Numbered from the stretch's first letter, positions 1-10,965 are shown. The stretch: DNA of 64,000 nucleotides from Aedes albopictus (GCF_035046485.1 NC_085138.1:448857204-448921203); one strand, 5' to 3'. A program made the numbers and translations. The notes: a model not told the origin generated them from the sequence alone.

Positions 1-848
1 TGACAATATCGTTTATTTTGTGGAAAAGACTTATCGTACAACTTTAAGAACCACTGATTATCTGAAAAAAAAACTTAAATTTTATGGGCAAATCATCTGA
101 TGCAGTTCCAAATGATTCTGTTTAAACGTTTTTGGCATGTTCATGTGGTAAAATCATGTAAGAAAAGCTCTGAGTACATTTTTTGATATGTTGATCATTT
201 TACAATGACACATTTTATAATGATAGTCGCTTCTAGTATGTGAATTTAAATATACAGGCGAAATCAGGCTAAAACTGACTATGTTTGCAGTAGATAAAAC
301 TCGTTCCATATTTTCAAATGTGAAAATCCTGGCCTGCGAAAACGTGCGAAAGTTTACAAATGGGTATGTCAAACATAAGCATTTTTTAAAGTGAAATTTC
401 CAATAACATGATAAATATGAGAGATAGATATATACTTTCTTCGCGAAAGTTACGCGTTTTAATAAGGCGAAACATTGTCTAGAACATTTGGAAATCGTGA
501 AAAATGCATAGAAAAAGTTAAAAGCAAAAAACTGATTTTTAGGGGTGCTTCATAAAAAACGCCTCAAATGTGCATACAAATCAAAAGATAGAAATTTTGT
601 ATGTTCGGCAAAGTTGCTTCTAGTAAAATTGTCTACAACTTCTCTAAACAAACATATTTTTTCAGTTTACAAATAAAAAAGATAGAAATCGTTTCTCACT
701 TTTAGGGGGATTGATCACAAAACTGATGTTTCCATAAATTAGGGCTTATTTCATAGAAAAACTTTGCCGAAGACACCAAAGATCAAAAACCATGTTTTCA
801 TGGTCAAAACAATTTCGATCACGTTTTTGGACCATCCGCAACAGTGTG
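1..848. other. AT-rich intergenic DNA, unassigned
   Basis: No convincing gene. The stretch 580-800 has phrases such as GCCGAAGACACCAAAG that recur in the palindromic elements at 8394 and 58037, so part of it may be an old transposon remnant. Nothing else is recognised. Confidence 0.4.
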
Positions 849-999
849 CGCCGAGGGCCTGGGATCGAATCCCACTCCCGACAAACTCACAAAAATGTGA
901 GTTCTTCCTTCGGAAGGAAAGTAAAAAAAAAATAAAGCGTGGGTCCCGAGATGAACAAGCCTAGGGCTAAAAAACTCGTTAATACAGACAAAAAAAAAT
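849..999 (+). mobile_element. 5'-truncated tRNA-derived SINE (same family as 33154 and 45358)
   Basis: The tRNA B-box region GGGATCGAATCCC is followed by a body matching the copies at 33154 and 45358 (ATGTGAGTTCTTCCTTCGG, then TCTCGTTAATACAG in those copies) and an A-rich tail. The A-box half seen in the other copies is missing here, so the 5' end is truncated or replaced by older sequence. Confidence 0.75.
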
Positions 1000-1530
1000 C
1001 GAAATTTTTGTATGAACAAAAGTCTACGGAGGGGGTTTGATTCCATTTCTTATCTTTTGTTTATAATAATATTTTATTTTAAAAGGCTCAGTCGTCATAG
1101 AGCTTAGGAAGCCATGCATTCAACTCGAGGCCCATGGGTAGTATCATTATATCCAAATCACCGTCAATATTTTCTTAAATCTTGCATTGGAAATGTTTTC
1201 ATTTGTTTATTTACATCAGTTTTATGGCTCAGCTACCATAATGCATAACGGAGCCGGATGTATGTTAAGGTGGTGAAGGGTACCAGCGATCACATTCCAA
1301 ACTGCCCATTTTGTCTCGCATTTTCTCGAGCACAAATCCGAGGACCCATCAACTGCATTGGTGTGAAAATGCTACTTGTTGGTCATTGCGTGTAAGCAAA
1401 AAAACAAGTAGCATTTTCAAATCATTTTTTAATGCGTCTCCAGATTTGTGTTTTAGAAAAATCAAGTAAACTGAATGGCTGTCTTTGTACTTTGCCAAAC
1501 TTGTTCTTAAACCATGTTGGTGTTTTGATG
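1000..1530. other. intergenic, no feature recognised
   Basis: AT-rich non-coding sequence with no long reading frame, repeat arm or RNA gene that I can identify. Confidence 0.4.
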
Positions 1531-1532
1531 TA

Positions 1533-2650
1533 CCGTCGTTCGGGGTGTCATTGGGCCAAAGTAGTGTGACATTGGGCCACTATTCAACACGTTTAGAATA
1601 TGACGTGAATGTACAGGGGGTGGCCAAAATGTTTGGGATAGGCAACTTTTTTTCTCTCACAAAAAAGTTCAACATGGTGTAACTTTCCATAGAGTGCATC
1701 GAATTTTCTCAAATTTTGACTGTTTAATAACCTATTATATGTGCATCAGTGGTACAAATTTGAGCTCGATTGGTTAATCTTTCGCGAAGTTATAACCGAT
1801 CTAGTGAAACACTATTTTTAAGACTATCAATTTTTGAACTATCATATCTCGGAGACCGGTAAACCGAATTGAATGAAATTTTGAGCGATTATCAACAATA
1901 TAATAGTGCTTGAAAATTCATCGGAACATAGATACTTTTTAAACGCTGAAAAAATTTATGATGGTTTGACATTTTCACTCATTTAGAGGAAAATGAGTAA
2001 AATTTACTATACCACACAAAAATTACTAAATGTGTTCTTCCTTTAATCCAAATAGGCTCTAATATTCCTTTTTTAGATATCTTATGAACAGAGGTAGAAA
2101 ATCTTTGAATATCAAAAATAAAATTTTATGACACTGATTAAAAAAAATGCATTTTTTCGAAAAAGATCCAAAAAGTGTCATCCCATCATAACTTTTTTCA
2201 ACGTTTAAAAAGTACCCATGTTTTCAATGATTTTCAAGCATTAATATATTGTGGATAAAAGTTCAAAATTTCATTCAATTCGGTTCACTGGTCTCCGAGA
2301 TATGACAGCTCAAAAAATAGTAGTCTAAAAAATAGTGTTTTACCAGAACGGTTATAACTTCGCAAAAGATTAACCAATCGAGCTCACCAATGTACCAATG
2401 ATGCACATATAATAGGTTGACAAACAGTCAAAATTTGAGAATATTTGATGCACTCTATGAAAAGTTACAGCATGTTTAACTTTTTTGTGAGAGAAAAAAA
2501 GTTGCCTATCCAAAACATTTTGGCCATCCCCTGTATATCATGTGCTAAACTACTAGAATACATAATTATAAGATACTTGACATTGACCGTTGGATTCTCT
2601 GACTGTTGAATGCGTGTGATCAATGGACCAATGTCACCCCGAATGACGGT
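1533..2650. mobile_element. TA-flanked TIR element (outer, mariner-like ends)
   Basis: The left end CCGTCGTTCGGGGTGTCATT and the reverse complement of the right end (CCGTCATTCGGGGTGACATT) form a terminal inverted repeat. TA lies on both outer sides (1531-1532, 2651-2652), as for Tc1/mariner-type insertion. A second TA-flanked element (1614-2533) is inserted in it. No transposase reading frame remains, so it is non-autonomous. Confidence 0.75.
1614..2533. mobile_element. TA-flanked long-inverted-repeat MITE nested in 1533-2650
   Basis: The ends CAGGGGGTGGCCAAAATGTT and AACATTTTGGCCATCCCCTG are near-perfect inverted repeats. The two halves continue to mirror each other for most of the 920 bp, giving a foldback structure centred near 2075. 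TA flanks both sides (1612-1613, 2534-2535). No coding capacity is visible. The ends resemble Tc1/mariner termini. Confidence 0.8.
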
Positions 2651-2943
2651 ATGTAAAGTGTTGTGCAGGTTTGAGACACAGAGAACGAACTAAAAATATT
2701 GCCATTCAGTGAATACTGAACAGATTTGAATGTTATGTTACAGTTTACTCGCACACATGACCGGAGTTCTGAAAAATGAAACCTAAGCAAAAAGTTTCTT
2801 ACGAGGTAATTAAAGTTCACCGACTTACAAATAAACAACTACTGAGATTATTTAACTTTGACTTGTGATTAGTAGGTCTTCATTAACGATCAATGAAGAA
2901 ATACATTAACATCATTTGGAATCATTGACATAATTAAATATAG

Positions 2944-3127
2944 GGGAAATTACCTATTCTCGGCCGTTTTGTTCTCTTCGTCTTTGGGGTTTTTTTTGAA
3001 ACCTATTGAACTCAGAGTTGGTCTCAAATCCTTCCCAAGTAAGCTGAATTATATGGCCAAGTTTCAGGTAATTTGGCTGATAAAAACCCCCTATGACGAA
3101 GAGAACAAACCTGCCGATAATACCCAT
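2944..3127. mobile_element. short MITE, copy 1 (TTGTTCTCTTCGTC ends)
   Basis: Inverted arms contain TTGTTCTCTTCGTC on the left and GACGAAGAGAACAAA on the right, with CTCGGC and GCCGAT further out. A second copy with the same layout is at 61424-61608. Exact ends are uncertain by a few bases. Confidence 0.65.
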
Positions 3128-3239
3128 AATACATACACTGGATGAACAAAAATATTAGTATATGGTTTACAGTTCGGTGTGACTGAATGTGTTAATGCAC
3201 CAAAAATGCCGCTGAGATTCCACCATAAATGTCTGGTGG

Positions 3240-3460
3240 GAGCTGTCCAGGAACTTTTACTGGGTGTCTTCAGTTCAGACAATTCTGGCTGGGCATCCAC
3301 GAAGAATTCCTGGGAGACTCCTGAGAACAAATACTGGATAAATTGAAGCTGGAATTTCTTGAAAACCCCAGCATGATTTCCTGGAGAAATCTGAGCAAAA
3401 ATTTGTGAAAATACCAGGAGCAATCCGTGAAGAAATCCCTGGGGGAGTCACAGGACAGGA
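3240..3460. repeat. degenerate GGAATTCCTGG-type short-period repeat
   Basis: Loose reiterations of GGAATTTCTTG / CCTGGGAGACTCC-like words at roughly 12-15 base spacing. This is the same class of degenerate repeat that fills much of the window. Reading frames across it are low-complexity and not genes. Confidence 0.6.
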
Positions 3461-3567
3461 ATAATTATCTTGTACCTACTTTTCGAACACTCTAAGCAGA
3501 ATACCCTCTATGAATGAGTGTAATCAGTTTCGTACCTTTTAATTCCGCCCTATGTTGCTTATCCTTT

Positions 3568-3614
3568 GACAGATACGCGTATTTCGACTACCACTTGTAA
3601 TCTTCCTCAGTGTC
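3568..3614 (-). ncRNA. candidate hammerhead ribozyme (left arm copy)
   Basis: This is the reverse-complement copy of the motif at 3889-3935, identical in the arm. On the minus strand it reads GACA, CTGAGGA, a six-pair stem with loop AAGTG, GAAA, a short self-complementary segment, and TGTC closing stem I. Activity is inferred from fit to the core only. Confidence 0.65.
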
Positions 3615-3888
3615 AGTTATCCACTGAAGAAGTCATCGCATTCACCCCGCTTTTATATTAAATTATTCTTAACAAGGATCAGGATCAGGGAAACGGTCAG
3701 TCACGTTTATTTAAATTCATACCTAAGCGCAGTGCACGTGATAGGAATACATAGGTACCAACATAAGCTACATACTAGGTACTTTTATAGAGGAAAAAAA
3801 TGTGTAGGTAGTTTTTAGGTAACAATAGTAGCGGAAGGATTTTAATATAGAAGCGGGGTGAATGCGATGACTTCTTCAGTGGATAACT

Positions 3889-3935
3889 GACACTGAGGAA
3901 GATTACAAGTGGTAGTCGAAATACGCGTATCTGTC
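3889..3935 (+). ncRNA. candidate hammerhead ribozyme (right arm copy)
   Basis: The core box CTGAGGA (3893-3899) fits CUGANGA. Stem II is GATTAC (3901-3906) pairing with GTAGTC (3912-3917) around the loop AAGTG. GAAA follows at 3918-3921. Stem III is A-T-A / T-A-T around CGCG (3921-3930), with C3931 as the predicted cleavage-site nucleotide. Stem I pairs GACA (3889-3892) with TGTC (3932-3935). All conserved core positions of the family are present. Self-cleavage is untested. Confidence 0.7.
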
Positions 3936-4004
3936 AAAGGATAAGCAACATAGGGCGGAATTAAAAGGTACGAAACTGATTACACTCATTCATATAGGAA
4001 TAAT

Positions 4005-5205
4005 TAATCTCAGCAGGTATTTCTGGAGAATTTCTAAAAGGAAATCTAGTAAGAATCCACGGAGAAATCTCTTGACGTTCCTGGAGCAGTTTATAAAAAA
4101 CTCCCAGGAGGAATTGCAGCAAGAATTTCTGGAAGAATCTCAGGATAAATTTCTGAAGGAGTCCATGGAAAAAGCACTGGATTATTCATTTATGGTTTTT
4201 GGAGAAATCCCAATAGGCCTGGAGGAACTTGAAAACGATTAGCTGGAGGGACCCAAGGACGGGGATGGGAACACTTGCAAAGAGTTACACTCACTTGCTT
4301 TTTTCTCAGATCTGAGCGTGCAATCAAGAAACAATGTATAAACGACTTTTGCGTTGTGATTGTGTCTAAAAGTTTGCCGAATAGAGTATGAGTCGCTCAG
4401 GAATACCGAAGTCATGAGAAAGCTGCGAAAGCAACTCTCCTTACACTCACCTCGTGGAGAGTCGCTTTCACAATTCTGCCACGTGTGGTATACGTGTGCG
4501 ACCCCTACTCTATTCGGCAAACTTTTAGACACAATCACAACGCAAAAGTGGTTCATACATTGTTTCTTGACTGCACGCTTTAGATCTGAGAAAATAGCAA
4601 CTGAGTGTAACTCTTTGCAAGTGAGTGTTCTCATCCTTGCCTGGAGGGTTCTAAGGAATAAATATCAGGAGTAATTGCGGCAAACATTCTTGAAAAATTC
4701 CTGCTGAAATGTTTAGAGAAATCTTTTTGAAACTCCCAGCAGTATTTCGAGAGAATTTCCGAGAGATATCGCTGGAGGAATTTTAGGCAGGCAGGCAATC
4801 CTGAAGGAATCCATTGAGAAGCTTCTTCAGGAGTAGCAAGAAAAATTTCTAAGGGATTTTGAGCAGGCATTCTAAGAAGAGAAGAATTCCCGAAGTAATC
4901 ATAGAGAAAAAATCTATTGAGGAACTTTTGGAGGAATTTTGGAAGATATCACTGGAGACCTACTAGCAGGAATTTCTGGAGGAATTTCTAGAGAAATGGT
5001 AAGAAAATGTCAGGAGGCACTACAATTTTCGGATGAATCGCTACAGAAACTTCCAGAGGAGTCCTAGAAGTATTTCATGGATACATTCTAGAAGCCATGC
5101 CAACAAGAATTTCAGGAGGAATTTCCTTGAGGAATAACTTCTGGAAATGTTGAAGTAATCTTTGGAGGAATCACAGCGGAAATTTATTGAGGAATCCCCC
5201 CGGAT
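4005..5205. repeat. degenerate short-period repeat (GGAATTTCTGGAGGAAT type)
   Basis: Imperfect reiterations of GGAATTTCTGGA / GAAATCTC words, mostly at 12 or 15 base spacing, interrupted by the inverted-repeat element at 4254-4642. Confidence 0.7.
4254..4642. mobile_element. inverted-repeat MITE inside degenerate repeats
   Basis: The left arm has GGGAACACTTGCAAAGAG, and the right arm has CTCTTTGCAAGTGAGTG followed by TTCTCATCC. Arms of about 130 bp also share TTTGCCGAATAGAGTA and its complement. Reading frames in both directions through it simply mirror each other and are not genes. Confidence 0.7.
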
Positions 5206-5209
5206 GCAA

Positions 5210-5346
5210 TCTAAATTAATTTTCTGGAAAAATGTTTGAAAAAAAAATACTCTTTAAGGATACCTGATAGGTTTTTCTGGAGAAAAACCTATCAGGTATC
5301 CTTGAAGAGCATTTTTTTCAAACATTCTTCCAGAAAATTACTTTAG
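5210..5346. repeat. long near-perfect hairpin (palindrome)
   Basis: Two arms of about 65 bp are nearly perfect reverse complements with only about two bases between them. At the centre GATAGGTTTTTCT faces AGAAAAACCTATC, and at the outside ATTTTCTGG faces CCAGAAAAT. It sits at the edge of the degenerate repeat block. Confidence 0.8.
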
Positions 5347-6148
5347 AATGCTTTGCGTTGTGAAATAGGATTTGCTTCAGTTTGGGTGCCATACCAAGAA
5401 AAAAAATAATGATTTATAAAGAAAAAATAGAAATACAAAAAAAAATCTTTCAAGATACTATACCACCAAGGCCCCAACAAATGCCTTACGGATGTGCGCC
5501 AAAAAATTCAGTGCATTAAAACATGCACGAAATACTCATGTGTTTTTCAAACCCTAATACGTCAACGCGCAACAAAATGCATCAATGCGTAATGTCAATA
5601 CGTAAGACTGAATCGAAAATGCGCTAGTGATCTGCCCCTCGCATCAAATAGAGCGAATTTTGCTAGAAGACACGCTGGTAGTGGCCAATTCTGCCAAAAA
5701 GTTTCTAAACAGCTTCCAGTGTTCTTATTTTGTAAAATCATGAAATATGAAGTATCGCATTAAAAACAATAGGTAATTACTTCTTCCTCGGAGGACTCAG
5801 GTTCCCTGAACTCCCCTGAAAGTGACCGTTATCGAGGTTCCGTATAAATTAAGGTGAAATGGGAGGACGCGTTCAGGTGCATTTTGACTAGCGTTTACAA
5901 TCTACAAAACGCACGAAGTCGAAAATCCTAATCGATGTTAACCACGAGTTAGTAAGTAGTGAGTAGCAATTGTAGCTCTGTGTGTTCTTTGTATTACGTG
6001 ATCGTGCTTTCAGTATTTGCAGGGCAGCCATTGTGACGGCCATTTTTAATATTATTATTATTACTATTTATATGACTTCAAAATTTTGAAAGAGGGAAAA
6101 CTCCTTTGAGTGATTTTCTTGCTGCATTAATTGAAATCTTTCTCAAAG
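5347..6148. other. intergenic, no feature recognised
   Basis: AT-rich sequence up to the assembly gap. No repeat arms, RNA genes or conserved protein segments seen. Confidence 0.4.
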
Positions 6149-6648
6149 NNNNNNNNNNNNNNNNNNNNNNNNNNNNNNNNNNNNNNNNNNNNNNNNNNNN
6201 NNNNNNNNNNNNNNNNNNNNNNNNNNNNNNNNNNNNNNNNNNNNNNNNNNNNNNNNNNNNNNNNNNNNNNNNNNNNNNNNNNNNNNNNNNNNNNNNNNNN
6301 NNNNNNNNNNNNNNNNNNNNNNNNNNNNNNNNNNNNNNNNNNNNNNNNNNNNNNNNNNNNNNNNNNNNNNNNNNNNNNNNNNNNNNNNNNNNNNNNNNNN
6401 NNNNNNNNNNNNNNNNNNNNNNNNNNNNNNNNNNNNNNNNNNNNNNNNNNNNNNNNNNNNNNNNNNNNNNNNNNNNNNNNNNNNNNNNNNNNNNNNNNNN
6501 NNNNNNNNNNNNNNNNNNNNNNNNNNNNNNNNNNNNNNNNNNNNNNNNNNNNNNNNNNNNNNNNNNNNNNNNNNNNNNNNNNNNNNNNNNNNNNNNNNNN
6601 NNNNNNNNNNNNNNNNNNNNNNNNNNNNNNNNNNNNNNNNNNNNNNNN
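6149..6648. other. assembly gap (500 N)
   Basis: Exactly 500 unknown bases, the form of a placeholder scaffold gap. True length is unknown. Confidence 0.98.
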
Positions 6649-6654
6649 TCCCTG

Positions 6655-7050
6655 AAATAGTTTCCTTAGAAACTACTGAAACGCCTCGATACCGTCATGG
6701 AAACCCCCCTTCGGACGCCAATGCAATGCCTCTGTAACGTCTCCGAAGTTTTGACCAGTAGGTTAATGTCCCTCTGCAAAATTAAAACACCCACACTCCG
6801 AAATTCACTGAATGCATCTGAACGTTCTGAACACCTAAAACATCTTGGAACCTATTGAATCTGAAACGCACCTGAAACCTCCCCAAAAAGTCGTGAAGCC
6901 CTTTAAAACGCCTTGTAACCCCCTGAAACGCCTCTCAAACATCCTTGAAATGTCCTGTAACCCCTTTAAACGCTCCTGAAGGCCTCCCTATAACATCCTG
7001 GAATCCAGAAACGCCTTTAAAAGCCCTCCTGAAACATCCTGGAATCACCT
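6655..7050. repeat. degenerate CCTGAAACGCC-type repeat
   Basis: Loose reiterations of CCCCTGAAACGCC / TCCTGAAACATCC words. A second block of the same type is at 40170-40390. It is distinct in sequence from the GGAATTCC-type repeats but similar in period. Confidence 0.65.
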
Positions 7051-7359
7051 GAAACCTCTTAGCACAGACAAACAAACGTTCCACTCTGCTCACTTCCCAT
7101 CAGTTACGATTTTTAACGGATAATTCAAATATTCTGTAGTACGCAAATCGCTCGCACATGGCCCTCGCATCGTGTTTGTTCCTATTAGACATTTGCCCAC
7201 TACCGGCATCTACTCGGTGGGTTTGCGAAATACAGCGTAATTAGCATTGGGCGATTATGTTTTCGTGACGATGATTGGAATCCCTATTTATTCCAAGTGA
7301 TACGTCTGTTTGTCTGTGCTCTTAGGTTTTTTTCACCTTTATCGTCATGCGGTTTTTTT

Positions 7360-8090
7360 GAAATATCGAAATGAATTCCGGAAAAAAGCCTTGACTGAAA
7401 CCCAGAAAAAAATTCGATTGAAATCCCGGAAGAAATCCCTGAATGAAAATCGGGATAAGTCAATGGAATCCCGGGAAGATTCTCATGATGAGGAATCAAT
7501 GACTGACTTCTGGAAAAATCCTCGAAGGAATCTTTGAATGTCTAAAGAGATCCTGGAAGGAATACCGGGAAGAATTGCTGAATGAATCCTAAAAAAAATC
7601 ACTGGAGGGATCTCTGACAGAATTTCGCAGGAAGTTTTTAAAAGAATCTCGACATAAATCCAAAAGGAATCCCGGGATAAATGAATGACAGAATCTCTGA
7701 AAGATACCTCAGAAGAAATCCTGAAGATAGCCCTGAGAAAAAAAGAATCCCAGATAGAATTTCGAAAAAAATTGCAGAAAGGATCCTTTGAAGAGTGCCG
7801 ATTGGAATCTCGGAAGGAATCCCAAAAGCAATCTTGAGAGGAATCCCTGGAAGAATCCCTGAAAAAAATCCTGAATAAATCTTGAGATGAATTCTAGAAG
7901 GAATCCTTTATAAGATAACGGTAGGAAGCCTCAAATGAATCCCAGGAGGAATTCCTAGATGAAGAATACTTTAAGAGCTCCGGGGAAAAATGCCGAACTG
8001 AATACTCGGCAGCAATCCAGGAAGATATTCATAGAGGACTTTCGGGAGGAAATATGAGACGAAATCTGGTATAATTTCTAGGAGATATTT
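7360..8090. repeat. degenerate GGAATCCCTGGAAGAAT-type repeat
   Basis: Imperfect reiterations such as GAATCCCGGAAGAAATCCCT at 12/15 base spacing. Low-complexity reading frames here are artefacts. Confidence 0.7.
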
Positions 8091-8393
8091 ATCCCTTTGA
8101 AAACCTATAACATCCTGAACACCATGAAATTTGGAAAAACTAAAATATTTTACATACCAGTTATTCTAAAAGCTAAACTTGGGTTACGTTTATATGTATT
8201 CATTTAGCCTTCGTCAAAAATATCAAAACGTGTTTTATATTCTGGGATGTTCTAAGTGTTCCAAACTATCCTATAGTGAAGTCCTTCTAACCTACAAGAA
8301 TAATTTCATGCATTTTCGCCACAAATAATAGCATTGCATAATCTACTGGGACCGTGAAGCTCTCGACATCTACAATGTCATTTGTAGACACTG

Positions 8394-10297
8394 CACAGTG
8401 GTCCACAAACCAGATTTACGAGGAAAGATGCATCCAACGCCTTCAAATGAGTTTTTAGGCAAATATGGTCTTCTATAAAATTGTCACTAATAATAAGGCC
8501 CTCTTTAAAATGTACATGAAAATAAGGGTGGTCAATATTTTCAAAGAAATTGGTAACCAAACTTTTTTATTTGCAAGAATTACTGTATACATTCTTCGGG
8601 AAAGTTGTAGATCTATCAATTTTGAGCAACTTTGCTGAAGACACTTTTTATGTAGACCGATTAAATTGACCGATCCAGAGGTATTTTTATGAATAAGCTT
8701 AGGGTGGTTCAAGAAAACCCGGTTTTCTGGCGTTAACTTTTTCAGTTTAGATTTTACATCAAAGTCGCCCAAGAAACACTTGTAGAGCATTTGAAGACGC
8801 GTGGTTTCGTGCGCTGAGATGGTGGTTTTCTTTTTTGGTTCAAAAGTTACAGGCGTTTTTCTTAAAAAATCATAATTTTTTAAAAAGGGTTTATGATGGG
8901 TTGGGGCAAACATAAAAAATATCTTTTGCCCGCATTCAAAAGAAGAAATGCTGTTATAAAACATATCAAAAAATTAGAGGGGTGTTATTTTTGTAACTCA
9001 AGTGAAAAATACTTGAAAAGTGCCCATTTTTTCTAGAAAATCATCAATATCTTTTGAACAGAATAACGGAGCAACATTCTCAGCGCAAGAAAATGCGCGT
9101 TTTTGAATGGTTTTTAGGCGACTTTGACGAGAAATTTGAAACAAAAAAGATAAAGCAATAAAACGATTTGTTCTAGCGTCACTCTATGAAAACTATGGGA
9201 AAATGCTCCAAATTTGGGCAAAACAGTTTAAACGCTTTATCTTTTTTGTTTCAAATTTCTCATCAAAGTTGTCTAAAAACCATTTTTAGAGCTTTAAAAA
9301 ACGCACGTTTTCGTGCGCTGAGAATGCTGCTGCGTCATTCCGTTCAAAAGATATTGATGGTTTTCTAGAAAAAAGGCACTTTTCAAGTATTTTTCACGAG
9401 TTACAAAAATAACATCCCTCTAATTTTTTGATATGTTTAATAACAACATTTCTTCTTTTGAATGCGGGCAAAAGATATTTTTTATGTTTGCCCCAACCCA
9501 TCATAAACCCTTTTAAAAAAAACTATATATTTGTTTTAGAAAAATGCCTGTAACTTTTGAACCTAAAGAGATAACGACCATCTCAGCGCACGAAACGACG
9601 CGTCTTCAAATGCTCTACAAGTGATTCTTGGACGACTTTGATGAAAAATCGAAAATAAAAAAGTTAAAGCCAGAAAACCGTTTTTTCTTGAACCACCCTA
9701 AGTTTATTCAGAAAAATACCTCTAGATCGGTCAAGTTTAAAGCAACATAAAAAGTGTCTTCAGCAAAGTTGCTCAAAATTGATAGATCTACAACTGTCCC
9801 AAAGAATGTATATAGTTTTTCTTGCAAATAAAAAAGTTTGGTTCCCAATTTCTTTGAAAATATGGACCACCCTAATTTTCATGTATATTGAAAAGAGGGC
9901 CTTATTTTTAGGAACAACTTTGTAGAATACCATATTACTCTAGAAAATCATTTGAAGGCGCTGAATGCATCCTCTCCTCTCCTCTTCTTGGCGTAACGTC
10001 CTCACTGGGACAAAGCCTGCTTCTCAAGTGTTCTATGAGCACTTCCACAGTTTTTAACTGAGAGCTTCCTCTGCCAATGACCATTTTGCATGTATATATC
10101 GTGTGGCAGGCACGAAGATACTCTATGCCCAAGGAAGTCAAGGAAATTTCCTTTACGAAAAGATCCTGGACCGACCGGGAATCGAACCCGTCACCCTCAG
10201 CATGGTCATGCTGAATACCCGTGCGTTTACCGCGTCGGCTATATGGGCCCTTGTTGAATGCATCGTTCCTCGTAAATCTGGTTCGTGGACCATTGTG
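8394..10297. mobile_element. long palindromic element with CACARTGG ends, Transib-like
   Basis: The ends CACAGTGGTCCAC and, in reverse complement, CACAATGGTCCAC match, and the two halves are inverted copies of each other over several hundred bases, centred near 9195. CACTG flanks both sides (8389-8393, 10298-10302), consistent with a 5-bp target duplication. Transib transposons have CACWRTG-type ends and 5-bp duplications, so this is a candidate non-autonomous member. No transposase is present. A SINE (9972-10254) interrupts the right arm. The CACTG also precedes the 36458 copy, so it could instead be part of the terminus. Confidence 0.6.
9972..10254 (-). mobile_element. Feilai-like tRNA-derived SINE, copy 1
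   Basis: On the minus strand it starts with a tRNA-like head (TAGCCGACGCGG, then the B box GGGTTCGATTCCC), followed by the body shared with the copies at 24262 and 63639. The 10-bp duplication TGAATGCATC lies at 9962-9971 and 10255-10264. The family name is from recognition of the sequence. The anticodon-domain spacing is that of a SINE head and not a tRNA gene. Confidence 0.85.
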
Positions 10298-10819
10298 CAC
10301 TGTAGGGATATTCCAGGTTAGCCAAACTACCTTGGAGTTCAGAACTTCAAGTCTGCACTCGTAACAGTAGCCATATCTGTTATACTGAGTAACGTTACAT
10401 AATCAACCGCAGTCACTGGAGCAATCTGAAGTCTACTCGCTTATTATAAACCTTTGGGACATTCAGGGTCGTCCAAACTGTTCTATAATCTAGTCCTTCA
10501 AATCTACAAGAATTACTTTATGTGTTTTCACCTTAAATAATAGTATTGCATAATCTGCTGGGATCCGCGAAGCTCTTGCAATCTCAAATGTAATTTAACG
10601 ACAGTAAAGATATATTCCAGGTCAGCCAAACTACGTTGGAGTTCAGAACTTCAGGTCTACACTCGTAACATCAGCTATATCTGACATACTGAGTAACGTT
10701 TCATAATCAATCGCGATGACTAGATCAAGCTGAAGTCTACTATGTATTATTATAAACCTTTGGGACATTGAGGGTCGTCCAAACTATCCTGAAGTTAAGC
10801 TCTTGATAGTACATAACAT

Positions 10820-10830
10820 TAGTTATGCTT
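10820..10830. repeat. target-site duplication of the Penelope-like insertion, left copy
   Basis: TAGTTATGCTT here is repeated exactly at 23063-23073, on the far side of the inverted Penelope-like pair. The pair therefore entered as one unit before the inner elements were added. Confidence 0.7.
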
Positions 10831-10912
10831 CTTTCATTGGTTTTGATCACCGTTTACTTTATTTGTTGGTTTTAATTGGTTTTTCTCGGTGATGTTGAAT
10901 GTCATTTAAAAA

Positions 10913-10965
10913 AACCATTTAACGTTTCAACCTACTTTTTTATTTTTTCGGTCATCATCAGAAAC
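10913..10965 (-). ncRNA. candidate hammerhead ribozyme in Penelope-like 3' region, left copy
   Basis: On the minus strand CTGATGA (10955-10961) is followed by GACC, an A-rich loop, GGTT, GAAA, then CGTT. GAAACGTT with a self-complementary ACGT in place of a normal stem III is the compact form described for Penelope-like elements. Stem I is short (three to four pairs). Confidence 0.5.

Larger units (their letters stand above)
3509..3994. mobile_element. foldback element with a hammerhead core in each arm
   Basis: Arms 3509-3660 and 3843-3994 are inverted repeats of about 152 bp with one mismatch noticed, separated by a spacer of about 180 bp. The outer ends are TATGAATGAGTG and CACTCATTCATA. 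Each arm contains a complete hammerhead ribozyme core, on the minus strand in the left arm and the plus strand in the right arm. No protein is encoded. Hammerheads are known in Penelope-like elements and retrozymes, so it may derive from one of these. Confidence 0.7.
8240..10810. repeat. tandem repeat with unit about 304 bp, split by a transposon
   Basis: Two adjacent copies begin near 10309 and 10613 with GATATTCCAGGT... / TATTCCAGGTCAGCCAAACTA and run through CCTTTGGGACATT. The segment 8240-8388 matches the second half of the unit (CATAATCTRCTGGGA and surroundings). The palindromic element 8394-10297 is therefore inserted inside the array. Confidence 0.65.

Noticed and set aside
4239..4674. 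Two opposite frames with similar residues
   Set aside because: They are the two arms of an inverted-repeat MITE read from either side.
6106..6660. Long open frames spanning the N gap
   Set aside because: Almost all residues are unknown because of the 500-base gap. The same applies at 41074-41737.
9935..10321. Frames across the Feilai-like SINEs (also 24227-24484 and 63771-63971)
   Set aside because: They read through a tRNA-derived non-coding SINE in either direction.
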